A stretch of 64,000 bases of DNA from Polaribacter batillariae (GCF_017498485.1 NZ_CP071795.1:3392501-3456500), one strand, 5' to 3'. Shown: positions 1-9,235, counted from the first letter of the stretch. Notes: generated by a model from the letters alone, not told the origin. Numbers and translations are program-made.

Positions 1-274
1 CTTCTGTTTTAAAAGTTAAGGGTTGGTCTGGAAAGGTTTTTAAAGTATCTAGCAACAAACGCGCAGAAACAGCTATAGAACCTTCGCTATCACTCTCTAC
101 ATTTACAACAGAACTCATTGTAGTTTCTAAATCTGATGCAGAAATTTTTAGTTGATTTTCAGACAATTCAAGCAAAAAATTGTCTAAAATTGGTAATGTG
201 TTATTACTATTTATAACGCCACCTAAAACCTGTAGTTGTTTTAGCAATTGCGAACTCGATACAATAAATTTCAT
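1..274 (-). CDS. dnaN: DNA polymerase III sliding clamp (beta subunit), N-terminal part, cut by window edge
   Basis: The reverse strand from the ATG at 274 reads MKFIVSSSQLLKQLQVLGG and continues with NTLPILDNFLLEL and KISASDLETTMS. These are the standard opening segments of flavobacterial DnaN, the ring-shaped processivity clamp that holds the replicative polymerase on DNA. About 91 codons of roughly 370 are visible, covering most of the first of three clamp domains; the rest lies left of the window. The start is fixed by the match to family N-termini, and a -7-like TATATTTG (reverse strand, 301-308) lies just upstream. Identification is secure although the gene is partial. Confidence 0.93.
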   Translation of the reverse strand, partial: MKFIVSSSQLLKQLQVLGGVINSNNTLPILDNFLLELSENQLKISASDLETTMSSVVNVESDSEGSIAVSARLLLDTLKTFPDQPLTFKTE

Positions 275-300
275 TAATTTTCTTATCTTAATTAGAATTA

Positions 301-308
301 CAAATATA
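301..308 (-). promoter_or_regulatory. Possible -7 element for dnaN
   Basis: The reverse strand reads TATATTTG, a full match to the Bacteroidota consensus TAnnTTTG, 27 bases upstream of the dnaN start. I see no TTG at the expected -33 spacing, and single matches to this consensus are expected by chance in AT-rich DNA. Confidence 0.35.
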
Positions 309-422
309 ACCTTAATAAGTGATTTTAAAAATTAATTTATCAACAGGTTATAAGCAATTTTGTTGATGATCTTAAAAACGTTATAATTATGTTAATTCGT
401 TTATTTTGTTTGATAAAAAAAG

Positions 423-430
423 TACATTTG
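423..430 (+). promoter_or_regulatory. Possible -7 element for the PIG-L/LmbE gene
   Basis: TACATTTG matches TAnnTTTG. TTTG motifs occur at 405-412 but at too short a spacing for a canonical -33. If used, the leader is about 105 bases and contains the 470-517 palindrome. Confidence 0.35.
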
Positions 431-469
431 TTACAACATCAATCTTCAATTATAATGATGATTGTTGCC

Positions 470-517
470 TCGAGCGCAGTCGAGAGGATATTTTAATTAG
501 TTCTCGACTGCGCTCGA
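470..517. repeat. Palindromic repeat with 16-bp perfect arms
   Basis: TCGAGCGCAGTCGAGA at 470-485 is followed after 16 bases by its exact reverse complement at 502-517, giving a strong potential hairpin in the leader of the LmbE-family gene. Its GC content is far above the surroundings. The first 15 bases recur at 31106-31120 inside menE, so this is a dispersed repeat family. A role in mRNA stability or as a weak terminator is inference only. Confidence 0.85.
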
Positions 518-541
518 ACTGACATTCAATCGTTTAAAAGA

Positions 542-3031
542 ATGAAGAAAATACTACTTTTAATTACTGTTTCATTATTAGTTTCTACGTCAATATTCGC
601 ACAAAAACCAGCTAAATTAACTTCAAATCAAATTTACGAGAAAGTTCAAAAATTAAACTTTTTAGGCACTGCATTATACATTGCTGCACATCCAGATGAC
701 GAAAATACACGACTAATCGCATATTTAGCAAACCACATAAAAGCAAGAACGGGTTATTTATCTTTAACTCGAGGAGATGGAGGACAAAATTTAATTGGGC
801 CAGAAATTAGAGAACTATTAGGTGTCATTAGAACACAAGAATTATTAGCAGCAAGACGTGTAGATGGTGGAGAACAATTGTTTACAAGAGCCAACGATTT
901 TGGGTACTCTAAACATCCAGATGAAACCTTAAAAATCTGGAATAAAAATGAAGTTTTAAGCGATGTTGTTTGGGCTATTAGAACTTTTAAACCCGATGTA
1001 ATTATCAACAGATTTAATCATAGAACACCAGGAACCACACATGGGCATCATACAAGTTCTGCCATTTTAAGTGTAGAAGCTTTTGATTTGGCAGGCGACA
1101 ATACAAAATATAAAGATCAGTTAAAATATACAAGTTCTTGGCAACCCAAACGATTGTTTTATAACACTTCTTCGTGGTTTTATAGAGATCGACAAAAGTT
1201 CGAAGAACAAGCCAAAGATTTTACAAAATTTAATGTTGGTGTGTATTACCCTTTAAAAGGCTTGTCTAACAACGAGTTAGCCTCTATCGCAAGTAGCCAA
1301 CATTTGTGCCAAGGTTTTGGAAGACTTACCACAAGAGGAAATCAAAATGAATATGTCGAGTTTTTAAAAGGCGACAAACCAAAAGATAAAAACGATATTT
1401 TTTCAGGAATAAATACCACTTGGAATCGTATAGAAAATGGTGGCGATATTGGTGATATTTTGTACGAAGTTGAAGAAAAATTCGATTTTGTAAACCCGTC
1501 TAAACATTTGCCAATGTTGTTAGAAGCATATCAAAAAATACAGAAATTAAAAGATCACCATTGGAGAAAAATTAAAGAAAAACAAATTTTAGAAATTATT
1601 GAAGCCTGTGCTGGTTTGTATTTAGAAGCCTCTGCTGTGAGTTCTTCTGGAACACCAAACTCAACAATAGAAGTTCATTTCGAAGCGTTAAATAGAAGTA
1701 GTTTTCCAGTTGAATTAACATCGATTTATTCTACGATTGATGGAAAAAAGATTCCTAAAAATATCGAATTACAGAGCAATAAAAAATCGAACTTTAAAGA
1801 AACAATTTTATTAAAAACAAATACTTATTCAGACCCATATTGGTTGCGAGAAAATGCTTCTTTGGGAATGTATGCTGTAAAAAATCAATTGTTAATTGGC
1901 AAACCAGAAACACCAAGTCCTGCACAAATAACATTTAATTTAACTATGGGTAATGTTGCGGTTTCCATTACAAAAGATGTCGTAAGAAGATATGCAGAAA
2001 GAGATAAAGGAGAAATTTACGAACCCTTTGAAGTTTTACCCAAAGTAACTACAAAACTAAAAGATAAAGTTGTTATTTTTTCTGAAGATACCGCGCAAAA
2101 AGTGTTGGTAGAAGTTAGCGCAGGAGAGAATAACGTGTCTGGAAAAGTACATTTAAAAGTGCCTGCAAATTGGCAAGTTTCTCCAAAAGAAATCAATTTT
2201 AAAATTCAGCAAAAAAACGACAAACAAACGGTTGCCTTTTTGGTAAATCCGCCTAAAAATCAATCTGAAGGAAAATTGAAAGTAATAGCAACTTTAAACG
2301 GAAAGAGTTTTACAAAAGAATTGGTAGAAATTAACTACAATCACATTCCAAAACAATCGGTTTTATTAAATTCTGAAGCAAAAATTGTTCGTTTAAATAT
2401 AGAAAAAGTAGGCAATAATATTGGTTACATCACAGGTGCTGGAGATGCAATTCCAGAAAATTTACGTCAAATTGGTTATACTGTAGAAGAAATAAATCCG
2501 ATAGCAATTAACGCAGAAAACTTACAAAAATACGATGCCATTGTTTTAGGAATTAGGGCATATAATGTGGTAAAAGAATTAAAATTTAAACAAAAATATT
2601 TGTTGGCATATGTAAAAAATGGTGGAAATATGATTGTGCAATACAACACCAATAGAGGTGTAGATGTTGCGCCACCATTTCCATTACAATTATCAAGAGA
2701 TCGAGTTACCGATGAATTTGCCGAAGTAAGAATTTTAGATAAAAATCATCAATTATTAAATTTTCCGAATAAAATTACAAAAGAAGATTTTAAAGGTTGG
2801 GTACAAGAAAGAGGTTTGTATTTTCCGAACTCTTGGGATGCGAATTTTACACCCATTTTATCGATGAATGACAAAGGTGAGACTCCTAAAAAAGGAAGTT
2901 TATTAATCGCAAAATACGGCAAAGGAAATTATATATACACAGGTTTAAGTTTCTTTAGAGAATTGCCAGCAGGAGTTTCTGGAGCTTATAAGTTGTTTGC
3001 AAATATGTTGTCTGTTGGGAAAAGAAAATAG
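542..3031 (+). CDS. PIG-L/LmbE-family deacetylase, exported, with C-terminal extension
   Basis: An 829-residue protein with a signal peptide (about 1-20, ending SIFAQ). The LmbE/PIG-L zinc deacetylase fold follows, with AHPDDE at 49-54 and a THGHHT segment at 166-171 that would supply metal ligands. Family members hydrolyse N-acetyl groups from sugars such as GlcNAc. The middle (about 370-600) looks like beta-rich NPCBM/immunoglobulin-like modules. The last 200 residues (from GAGDAIPENLRQIGY) resemble a ThuA/glutamine-amidotransferase-like fold. At 829 residues it is much longer than minimal LmbE proteins (about 230), but large secreted forms occur in Bacteroidota. It acts in the periplasm or outside the cell; the substrate is unknown. 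It lies upstream of a symporter and a sugar-type oxidoreductase on the same strand, which suggests a role in amino- or acyl-sugar use. Confidence 0.85.
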   Translation: MKKILLLITVSLLVSTSIFAQKPAKLTSNQIYEKVQKLNFLGTALYIAAHPDDENTRLIAYLANHIKARTGYLSLTRGDGGQNLIGPEIRELLGVIRTQELLAARRVDGGEQLFTRANDFGYSKHPDETLKIWNKNEVLSDVVWAIRTFKPDVIINRFNHRTPGTTHGHHTSSAILSVEAFDLAGDNTKYKDQLKYTSSWQPKRLFYNTSSWFYRDRQKFEEQAKDFTKFNVGVYYPLKGLSNNELASIASSQHLCQGFGRLTTRGNQNEYVEFLKGDKPKDKNDIFSGINTTWNRIENGGDIGDILYEVEEKFDFVNPSKHLPMLLEAYQKIQKLKDHHWRKIKEKQILEIIEACAGLYLEASAVSSSGTPNSTIEVHFEALNRSSFPVELTSIYSTIDGKKIPKNIELQSNKKSNFKETILLKTNTYSDPYWLRENASLGMYAVKNQLLIGKPETPSPAQITFNLTMGNVAVSITKDVVRRYAERDKGEIYEPFEVLPKVTTKLKDKVVIFSEDTAQKVLVEVSAGENNVSGKVHLKVPANWQVSPKEINFKIQQKNDKQTVAFLVNPPKNQSEGKLKVIATLNGKSFTKELVEINYNHIPKQSVLLNSEAKIVRLNIEKVGNNIGYITGAGDAIPENLRQIGYTVEEINPIAINAENLQKYDAIVLGIRAYNVVKELKFKQKYLLAYVKNGGNMIVQYNTNRGVDVAPPFPLQLSRDRVTDEFAEVRILDKNHQLLNFPNKITKEDFKGWVQERGLYFPNSWDANFTPILSMNDKGETPKKGSLLIAKYGKGNYIYTGLSFFRELPAGVSGAYKLFANMLSVGKRK

Positions 3032-3073
3032 TTTCAAAGTTTAAGATTTCAAGTTTAAGGTTTCAAGTTTAAG
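3032..3073. repeat. Short tandem repeat, about 14-bp unit x3
   Basis: Directly after the stop codon of the LmbE-type gene, the unit TTTCAAGTTTAAGG (with small variants) is repeated three times. No function is apparent. Confidence 0.75.
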
Positions 3074-3215
3074 TTAAGGATTCGCATTGTTGTTCCTGTA
3101 AAAATAGGAATCTATAATTAGTAATTAGTGATTTTATAAACTTGTCTTTTCTAAAAAAAAATAAAAGTTAGCAAACAAGTTTAGCCCTGATTGAAACGAC
3201 ATCCTTTTTTACTGT

Positions 3216-3263
3216 CAGTTCGAGTGATTTTTATGACGAAGGAAGAAAAATTGTATCGAGAAC
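3216..3263. repeat. Dispersed intergenic repeat, copy A
   Basis: This begins CAGTTCGAGTGATTTT and ends TTGTATCGAGAAC. It matches 28351-28397 with three differences over 47 aligned bases. The two ends are imperfect inverted repeats. Longer, more diverged relatives lie at 23721-23869 and 51480-51620. It sits in the 290-base gap between the LmbE-type gene and the microprotein at 3322; apart from this and the tandem repeat I see nothing in that gap. Confidence 0.8.
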
Positions 3264-3321
3264 AGAAGTAAAAAAGATATAGTGGAAAGCAGGAAATAGC
3301 TCCAAAAAAAAAGAATACAAA

Positions 3322-3429
3322 ATGAAAGAACAAAAATATGTTTGGAAAAAAGTGTACACATTGGTTTTGGTGGCAAATTTGTTGTATTTGATTGCTTTTT
3401 ATTTAATTACGAATTATTTTACGATTTAG
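3322..3429 (+). CDS. 35-residue single-pass membrane microprotein upstream of Na+/solute symporter
   Basis: The ATG at 3322 opens a 36-codon frame ending TAG at 3427-3429. The peptide starts MKEQKYVWKKVYTLVLVANL and continues as one hydrophobic helix (about residues 12-33). The basic N-terminus (KEQKYVWKK) predicts an N-in orientation. The stop is two bases before the symporter ATG at 3432, which implies translational coupling. Small one-helix proteins just upstream of SSS symporters fit a pattern I recall from Flavobacteriaceae, but I cannot name a family. A role as an accessory subunit or assembly factor of the symporter is inference. The real-gene call rests on length, charge pattern and tight spacing. 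Confidence 0.7.
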   Translation: MKEQKYVWKKVYTLVLVANLLYLIAFYLITNYFTI

Positions 3430-3431
3430 GT

Positions 3432-5144
3432 ATGGAAATGGCAAGTAAATTACACACAGTAGATTGGATTGTTCTTTCTATAACCCTTTTGTTTATAGTT
3501 GCTTACGGAACTTACGTGACACGAAAAAATAAAAATGTAACCGATTATATTAAAGGAGGAAGTGACTCGAAATGGTGGACCATTGGGTTGTCGGTTATGG
3601 CAACACAGGCAAGTGCTATCACGTTTTTGTCAACTCCTGGTCAAGCGTTTCATAGTGGAATGGGATTTGTGCAATTCTATTTCGGTTTGCCAATTGCAAT
3701 GGTTATTATTTGCGTGGTTTTTATTCCTATTTATCACAAATTAAAAGTTTATACAGCTTACGAATTCTTAGAAGGAAGGTTCGATTTAAAAACCAGAAGT
3801 TTAGCGGCTATTTTGTTTTTAATTCAGCGTGGTTTGGCAGCTGGAATTACCATTTTTGCGCCCGCAATTATTTTAAGTGCGGTTTTAGGTTGGGATTTGT
3901 TAACGCTGAATGTTATCATTGGATTTTTAGTAATTATTTACACAGTTTCTGGAGGAACAAAGGCCGTAAATGTAACGCAGAAACAACAAATGATTGTTAT
4001 TTTTTGTGGAATGCTTATCGCTTTTTACATGATTATGTCGCAACTTCCTGCAGACATTACGTTTACAAAAGCATTAAAAATTGCTGGTGCAAGCGGAAAA
4101 ATGGAGGTGTTAGATTTTTCTTTCGATTTGAACAATCGTTATACAGTTTGGACCGGAATTTTAGGTGGAACTTTTTTAATGCTGTCTTATTTTGGTACAG
4201 ACCAAAGTCAGGTACAGCGTTATTTGTCTGGTAAATCTGTTCGCGAAAGTCAATTGGGTTTAATTTTTAACGGCCTTTTAAAAGTGCCAATGCAGTTTTT
4301 TATTTTGTTAATTGGTGTCATGGTTTTTGTGTTTTATCAGTTCAATCCTTCGCCTTTAAATTTTAACCCTGGCGCAAATATCGAAGTTGTAAAATCTAAA
4401 TATGCAAATGAGTACCAACAGTTACAAGATGAACATGTAAAAATTGAAAATTCAAAAAAAATACTTTTTTCAAATGGTTTTCAGCCAGAAGAAAAACAAC
4501 AAATTTTAGACTTAAATACAAGAGATTTGGCTTTAAAAGCAAAATCGAAAGCAATTATTGATAAAATTGATGAAGAAAATACTTTAGAAAAAATAGAGTC
4601 GAATGACAAAGATTATGTGTTTATTCATTTTATTTTAAACAACTTACCAAGAGGTTTAATTGGCCTTTTGTTAGCGGTAATTTTGTCTGCAGCCATGTCT
4701 TCTACAGCATCTGAATTAAATGCTTTGGCGAGTACAACTGCCATGGATTTATACAAACGAAATGTAAAAAAAGAAAGAAGCGAAACGCATTTTGTAAAAG
4801 CCTCTAAATGGTTCACTTTGGTCTGGGGTATTGTTGCCATTTCTGTGGCCTGTATTGCCAATTTGTTTGATAATTTAATTCAGCTCGTAAATATTATTGG
4901 ATCTATTTTCTACGGAAATGTTTTGGGTATTTTCTTACTGGCATTTTTTATAAAATTTGTAAAAGGAAACGCTGTTTTTATCGCAGCTTTAATTACACAA
5001 GCAATTATTATTGCTGTTTATTTTTTAGATTGGTTGCCTTATTTATGGCTAAACTTATTGGGTTGCGCTTTGGTAATGGGAACTGCGATTTTAATTCAGT
5101 CTTTTTTACCAAAAAAGCCAAAATTAAAATTGAGTGAAGTTTAA
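3432..5144 (+). CDS. Sodium:solute symporter (SSS family), sugar-type
   Basis: A 570-residue inner-membrane protein with about 13-14 transmembrane helices. It has SSS hallmarks: DYIKGGSDSKWW near residue 45, SAITFLSTPG near 61-70, and GTDQSQVQRYLSG near 255-267. It should couple Na+ influx to uptake of a sugar or similar solute. I place the start at the ATG at 3432, not the in-frame TTG at 3342, because 3342 lies inside the 35-codon gene and would add a non-homologous leader. Residues about 306-398 form a charged, probably helical insertion between membrane helices. The preceding microprotein and the following Gfo/Idh/MocA oxidoreductase are probably co-transcribed. The substrate is unresolved. 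Confidence 0.88.
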   Translation: MEMASKLHTVDWIVLSITLLFIVAYGTYVTRKNKNVTDYIKGGSDSKWWTIGLSVMATQASAITFLSTPGQAFHSGMGFVQFYFGLPIAMVIICVVFIPIYHKLKVYTAYEFLEGRFDLKTRSLAAILFLIQRGLAAGITIFAPAIILSAVLGWDLLTLNVIIGFLVIIYTVSGGTKAVNVTQKQQMIVIFCGMLIAFYMIMSQLPADITFTKALKIAGASGKMEVLDFSFDLNNRYTVWTGILGGTFLMLSYFGTDQSQVQRYLSGKSVRESQLGLIFNGLLKVPMQFFILLIGVMVFVFYQFNPSPLNFNPGANIEVVKSKYANEYQQLQDEHVKIENSKKILFSNGFQPEEKQQILDLNTRDLALKAKSKAIIDKIDEENTLEKIESNDKDYVFIHFILNNLPRGLIGLLLAVILSAAMSSTASELNALASTTAMDLYKRNVKKERSETHFVKASKWFTLVWGIVAISVACIANLFDNLIQLVNIIGSIFYGNVLGIFLLAFFIKFVKGNAVFIAALITQAIIIAVYFLDWLPYLWLNLLGCALVMGTAILIQSFLPKKPKLKLSEV

Positions 5145-5157
5145 ATTGAAAATTCAA

Positions 5158-5186
5158 ACCTCACAGGTTTTTAAAACCTGTGAGGT
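5158..5186. repeat. Palindromic repeat ACCTCACAGG..CCTGTGAGGT
   Basis: A near-perfect palindrome (arms ACCTCACAGGTTTT and AAAACCTGTGAGGT) sits between the symporter stop and the oxidoreductase start. The same sequence type recurs at 46709-46741 and, more diverged, at 44212-44259. It could form a hairpin in the mRNA. Three separate copies indicate a dispersed repeat. Confidence 0.85.
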
Positions 5187-5203
5187 CTTTAAGTATAAGT
5201 GCA

Positions 5204-6172
5204 ATGATTAGAAAGATTAAATGGGGAATTATTGGTCTAGGAAAAATAGCTAATAAATTTGCAGAAGATTTAGCAACAATTAATGATGCAGAATTAGTTG
5301 CAGTCGCTTCTAGAAATCAAGAGAATGCAAATGAGTTTGCGAGTAAATTTAACGCTAAAAAGGCATACAATTCGTATGAAGATTTAGTAAAGGATTCTGA
5401 AGTTGATGCAATTTATATCGCAACTCCCCATAGTTTTCATAAAAACCACACTCTGCTTTGTTTGCAACATAAAAAAGCAGTTTTGTGTGAAAAACCTTTT
5501 GCAATGAATTCAATAGAAGTTGAAGAAATGATTTCTGTTGCCAAAGAAAACAACGTTTTATTAATGGAAGCATTATGGACGTATTTTTTGCCACATTATA
5601 AATTTGCTTTAAAATTTTTGCAACAAGAAAAATTAGGGAAAGTAACTCAATTAGAAGCAGATTTTGGTTTTCATCCAGCATACAATGAAAACAGTAGGGT
5701 TTTTAAAAAAGAGGTGGGTGGTGGAAGCTTGTTAGATATTGGAATTTATCCAATTTTTGCAGCTTTATCAACCTTAGGAAAACCAAAAAAGATCGATGCA
5801 AATGCAACTTTTTTTAAAAACGGAGCAGATGCTGCTTGTTCAATGGTTTTTGAATATGAAAATTCAAAAGCACTTTTAAAAAGTACGTTATTAGAAAAAA
5901 CAAAAACGGAAGCAATTTTTACTTGCGAAAAAGGAAAATTGATAATAAACAGGCAATTTCACGCACCAAGTTCTGTAACTATTATTTCTGAAGAAAAAGA
6001 AGAAACTATTCAATTTGAAAATACAACAAATGGGTATCATTTCGAAACAGAGCATTTTAATCAGCTTTTAAGAGATGGTAAAAAAGAAAGTGATGTAATG
6101 ACTTTCGAATTCTCTAAAAACTTGATTAAAGTTTTGGATGAAGTAAGGGCGGCTATTGGTTTAGATTATTAG
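5204..6172 (+). CDS. Gfo/Idh/MocA-family NAD(P)-dependent oxidoreductase
   Basis: A 322-residue cytoplasmic protein. The N-terminal Rossmann fold begins KWGIIGLGKIANKFA, and the family motif CEKPFAMN lies near residues 95-102. The second half is the alpha/beta substrate domain (GGGSLLDIGIYPIF). Members oxidise or reduce sugars, inositols and related polyols. I chose the ATG at 5204 rather than the in-frame GTG at 5180, since that GTG lies inside the dispersed palindrome. The gene follows the symporter by 59 bases, so it probably acts on the imported compound. The specific substrate cannot be told. Confidence 0.88.
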   Translation: MIRKIKWGIIGLGKIANKFAEDLATINDAELVAVASRNQENANEFASKFNAKKAYNSYEDLVKDSEVDAIYIATPHSFHKNHTLLCLQHKKAVLCEKPFAMNSIEVEEMISVAKENNVLLMEALWTYFLPHYKFALKFLQQEKLGKVTQLEADFGFHPAYNENSRVFKKEVGGGSLLDIGIYPIFAALSTLGKPKKIDANATFFKNGADAACSMVFEYENSKALLKSTLLEKTKTEAIFTCEKGKLIINRQFHAPSSVTIISEEKEETIQFENTTNGYHFETEHFNQLLRDGKKESDVMTFEFSKNLIKVLDEVRAAIGLDY

Positions 6173-6248
6173 GTTGAAGAAATTGTACCCTTTATTTTAT
6201 CTAAATTTTAGATTTTCTATTGAAATCTTTCATAAAATTATGAGTGTG

Positions 6249-8103
6249 CTATTTCCTATCCAAAAAGTCTTGATAAGCTTCTTGCGAAATTGCTTTTCCT
6301 AAAGAATCTAATTGAGAAGCTTCCTTTCCACTTTCTAAGATAGTTTTATCACTTGTAAAATCGTACACAAACAAGCCGTTTTTAGAGAAAGTTCCAAAGC
6401 CATTATTAAAAATATAATGTATGTATTGTTGGTTTGAATTGTTAAAAATGTTTTTGCTAAAATTAAAGTCAGTATTGTTTCCATTTACCAAATCTAACAA
6501 GGTAAAGGGTAAATCTACCTGCGAAGAAATATTATTTATTTCGATGCCTTTTTGTTGCAAAGCACCCCCAACCACAACATTGGTATTTTAAATTTTTTAG
6601 GAGAATTAAAAACACCTTCGTGTTTTGGAGAGCGGTGTCCATGATCTGCAATAATAATAATTAAGGTGTTTTTATACCAAGGTTGTTGTTTTGCATTTTC
6701 GATAAAATCTCCAATCACTTGATCTGTATATGCATGTGCGCTTCTAAATTTATTTTCGTCTGTATCTTTTCCGAATTTGTAATCGCCAATAATTTCGTAA
6801 GGTTCGTGACTTGTAAGTGTTAAAGCAATTTTAAAAAAAGGTTCTTTTTGAGCGCCTTTTAAATCGTCTGCAAAACGCTTCATAAAAATATGGTCGTGTG
6901 CGCCCCATTTCGAATTCCAATCTTTTTTATCGAAATCATCTCCATCTACAAAATGCGTAATTCCAGAGTTTCGTAAATAGGTATTCATATTTCCAAAATT
7001 TAAATCTCCACCATGATAAAAAGAAGTTTCGTAGCCTAAATCAATCATTTTTTGAGGCAACATTGGCAAACTTCTGGTTTTATTTGGCATTTTCATAATG
7101 CTTTTTGTGGGCTGTGGATAATAACCACTTAAAATAGCAGGAATTCCTTTGTCTGTTCGGTCTCCATTTGCATAGAAATTTGTAAATAAAATTCCTTCTT
7201 TAGAAAGTCGATTCAAATTCTCAGTAACATGTGGTTCACCACCCAAAGAACCTACAACTTTGGCCGTTAAACTTTCCCAAATAATTAAAATAACGTTTGG
7301 TTTTGGGTTGTTTAAAATACTGTCTTTTGTGGCTGTTAATAATGGTTTTCTTCTTTTTGAAATGATTTTTTTCGCAACAACATCATCAAAAAACTTGTAA
7401 GGATTTCCGGTGTCTGATTTGTGAGAAAGCACATTAAAAAAATTCCAAATAAAATTAATTGCAGCATGGTTGGCAAACATTTTATCAGAAAAATAAACAT
7501 TGCTTTGGTTTACAGGAATCGTTTGCAACCCCCTCTTAAAGGAATTATTAAAAGAGCAGTTATTATTAAAAACAAAGGTATTTGTAACCCACTTCCTTTG
7601 TTGATATTTTTCATTTTTAAATGAATGTTCTTTTGAAACCATTTGATAAAAATAAAAGAAAATATCACTAAAAATAAAGTTCCTAAAATTATTTGAAAAC
7701 TAGAAACAGAAGCCAACATTACTTCTGGAGTATTTAAATATGTAAAGAAAGTGGTATCTAAACGAACTCCCCAAGCTTCATACAAACCAACATCTAATAA
7801 TAGAAAAATAGTTACTAAAATAATTAAAATATATGAGTACCATTTTATAATTTTTTCGATAATTTTAGTTGGAAAAAATACCGTAAAAATAATCAGCAAA
7901 AAAGGAATGATACTTAAATAAGAAGCAAAAGAGCCATCTAATCGTAAACCATAAACAAATGTTTTAAGAATTGTTACAAAGTCTAACTCTTTGGTTTTAT
8001 CAAAATTAAAAAGCAGAAAAAATAACCGCGCAAATACAAAATAACCCACCCAAAGAAAAAAATAAGTAAAGTTAAATAAAAGTCTGTTTTTTATACTTTT
8101 CAT
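6249..8103 (-). pseudogene. LTA-synthase-like sulfatase-fold membrane enzyme, two -1 frameshifts
   Basis: Three consecutive reverse-strand frames make one protein: a five-helix membrane domain (8103 to about 7530), the alkaline-phosphatase/sulfatase-type domain (about 7530 to 6568) and the C-terminal end (to 6249). The catalytic domain shows NVILIIWESLTA, RTDKGIPAILSG (Thr nucleophile region), SHEPYE and ADHGHRSPKHEG. Each break lies in a C5 run on the plus strand (7529-7533 and 6565-6569). Adding one base at each restores IPLRGGLQTIPVN and PMLWLGGALQQKG. With both added, the length becomes exactly 619 codons. The family (LTA synthase/phosphoglycerol transferase) works on glycerophosphate- or phosphoethanolamine-type headgroups at the outer face of the inner membrane. 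True pseudogene, phase-variable gene or sequencing error are all possible. Confidence 0.85.
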
Positions 8104-8130
8104 AAAATAAAATAGAAGAATTTTTAAAGG

Positions 8131-9156
8131 TTATTCAGTTACTTTTAAGCGAGCTTTTGCAGTTACAGAAACATCAGAATAATCGTTATTTAAATATTTT
8201 AAATACCCAGTAATGGCAATCATGGCAGCATTATCTGTTGTATATTCGAACTTTGGAATGTAGGTGGTCCAGCCAAAATGCTTTTCTGCGAGCTGTAAAC
8301 GTTTTCTAATTTCTGAATTTGCAGAAACACCACCAGCAATGGCAATGTGTTTTATACCCGTTTTTTTAACCGCATTTTTTAATTTTTCCATTAAAATTTC
8401 TACAATTGTATATTGTATAGAAGCACAAATATCATCTAAATTTTCTTCGATAAAATTAAGGTTTATACGCTGTTGTTTCTGAATAAAATATAAAATTCCT
8501 GTTTTTAAACCACTAAAACTAAAATCTAAATCGCCCACTTTTGGTTTTGTAAAAGGAAATGCTTTTGGGTTTCCTAATTGTGCGTGTTTATCAATTAAAG
8601 GACCTCCAGGATAAGGTAAACCTAAAATTTTTGCAGATTTATCAAAAGCTTCTCCAACAGCATCATCTATAGTTTCACCTAAAATTTCCATTTCAAAATA
8701 ATGGGTAACTTTTACAATTTGTGTATGACCACCACTTATGGTTAAGCAAATAAATGGAAAAGGAGGCGTTTTGTTAGTTTCTTCTTTAATAAAATGAGCC
8801 AAAATATGTGCCTGCATATGGTTTACATCAATCAAAGGAATTTCTAAACCCAAAGCTAAAGATTTTGCAAAAGAAGTTCCAACTAATAAAGAACCCATTA
8901 AACCAGGGCCTCTCGTAAATGCAATTGCAGATAATTTTTCTTTTGTAATATTCGCTTTTTCTATGGCTTGTTGTATCACAGGAACAATGTTTTGTTGGTG
9001 TGCTCTGGAGGCCAACTCAGGCACAACACCACCGTATTTAGCGTGTACTTCTTGGTTGGCAACCACATTACTTAAAACTTTAGCATCGCAAATAACAGAG
9101 GCACTTGTGTCGTCGCAAGAAGATTCTATTCCTAAAATATAAACCGGTTTTTTCAT
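8131..9156 (-). CDS. tsaD: tRNA N6-adenosine threonylcarbamoyltransferase TsaD
   Basis: A 341-residue ASKHA-fold enzyme. ESSCDDTSAS sits at 11-20, TRGPGLMGSLLVG near 81-93, and the metal-binding NHMQAH at 112-117 (H113, H117). SGGHTQ, a DDAVGEAFDK segment and AGGVSANSEIR follow. With TsaB, TsaC and TsaE it makes t6A37 in ANN-decoding tRNAs. I place the start at 9156 (MKKPVYILG). An alternative ATG at 9174 overlaps a perfect -7 element (9174-9181), so it is probably not translated. The gene is divergent from the TamB-like gene. It is a housekeeping gene of normal length. Confidence 0.96.
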   Translation of the reverse strand: MKKPVYILGIESSCDDTSASVICDAKVLSNVVANQEVHAKYGGVVPELASRAHQQNIVPVIQQAIEKANITKEKLSAIAFTRGPGLMGSLLVGTSFAKSLALGLEIPLIDVNHMQAHILAHFIKEETNKTPPFPFICLTISGGHTQIVKVTHYFEMEILGETIDDAVGEAFDKSAKILGLPYPGGPLIDKHAQLGNPKAFPFTKPKVGDLDFSFSGLKTGILYFIQKQQRINLNFIEENLDDICASIQYTIVEILMEKLKNAVKKTGIKHIAIAGGVSANSEIRKRLQLAEKHFGWTTYIPKFEYTTDNAAMIAITGYLKYLNNDYSDVSVTAKARLKVTE

Positions 9157-9173
9157 AAAAAAATATTGAGTCA

Positions 9174-9181
9174 CAAAATTA
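9174..9181 (-). promoter_or_regulatory. -7 element, probable tsaD promoter
   Basis: The reverse strand reads TAATTTTG, a full TAnnTTTG match 18 bases upstream of the chosen tsaD start. The leader would be only about 10 bases. No clear -33 TTG was seen. Confidence 0.45.
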
Positions 9182-9235
9182 AGTATTATTTTAGGTTGAA
9201 GTCACTTTTTTAAGATTAGAAATTAAATTCTTTGT

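Noticed and set aside
3342..3431. Upstream TTG start extending the symporter
   Set aside because: The extension lies in a different frame over the 35-codon microprotein and lacks family-like sequence.
6249..8103. True lipoteichoic acid synthesis
   Set aside because: All other evidence points to a Gram-negative cell (LptD, SusC, TamB), so the enzyme must use another headgroup or lipid.
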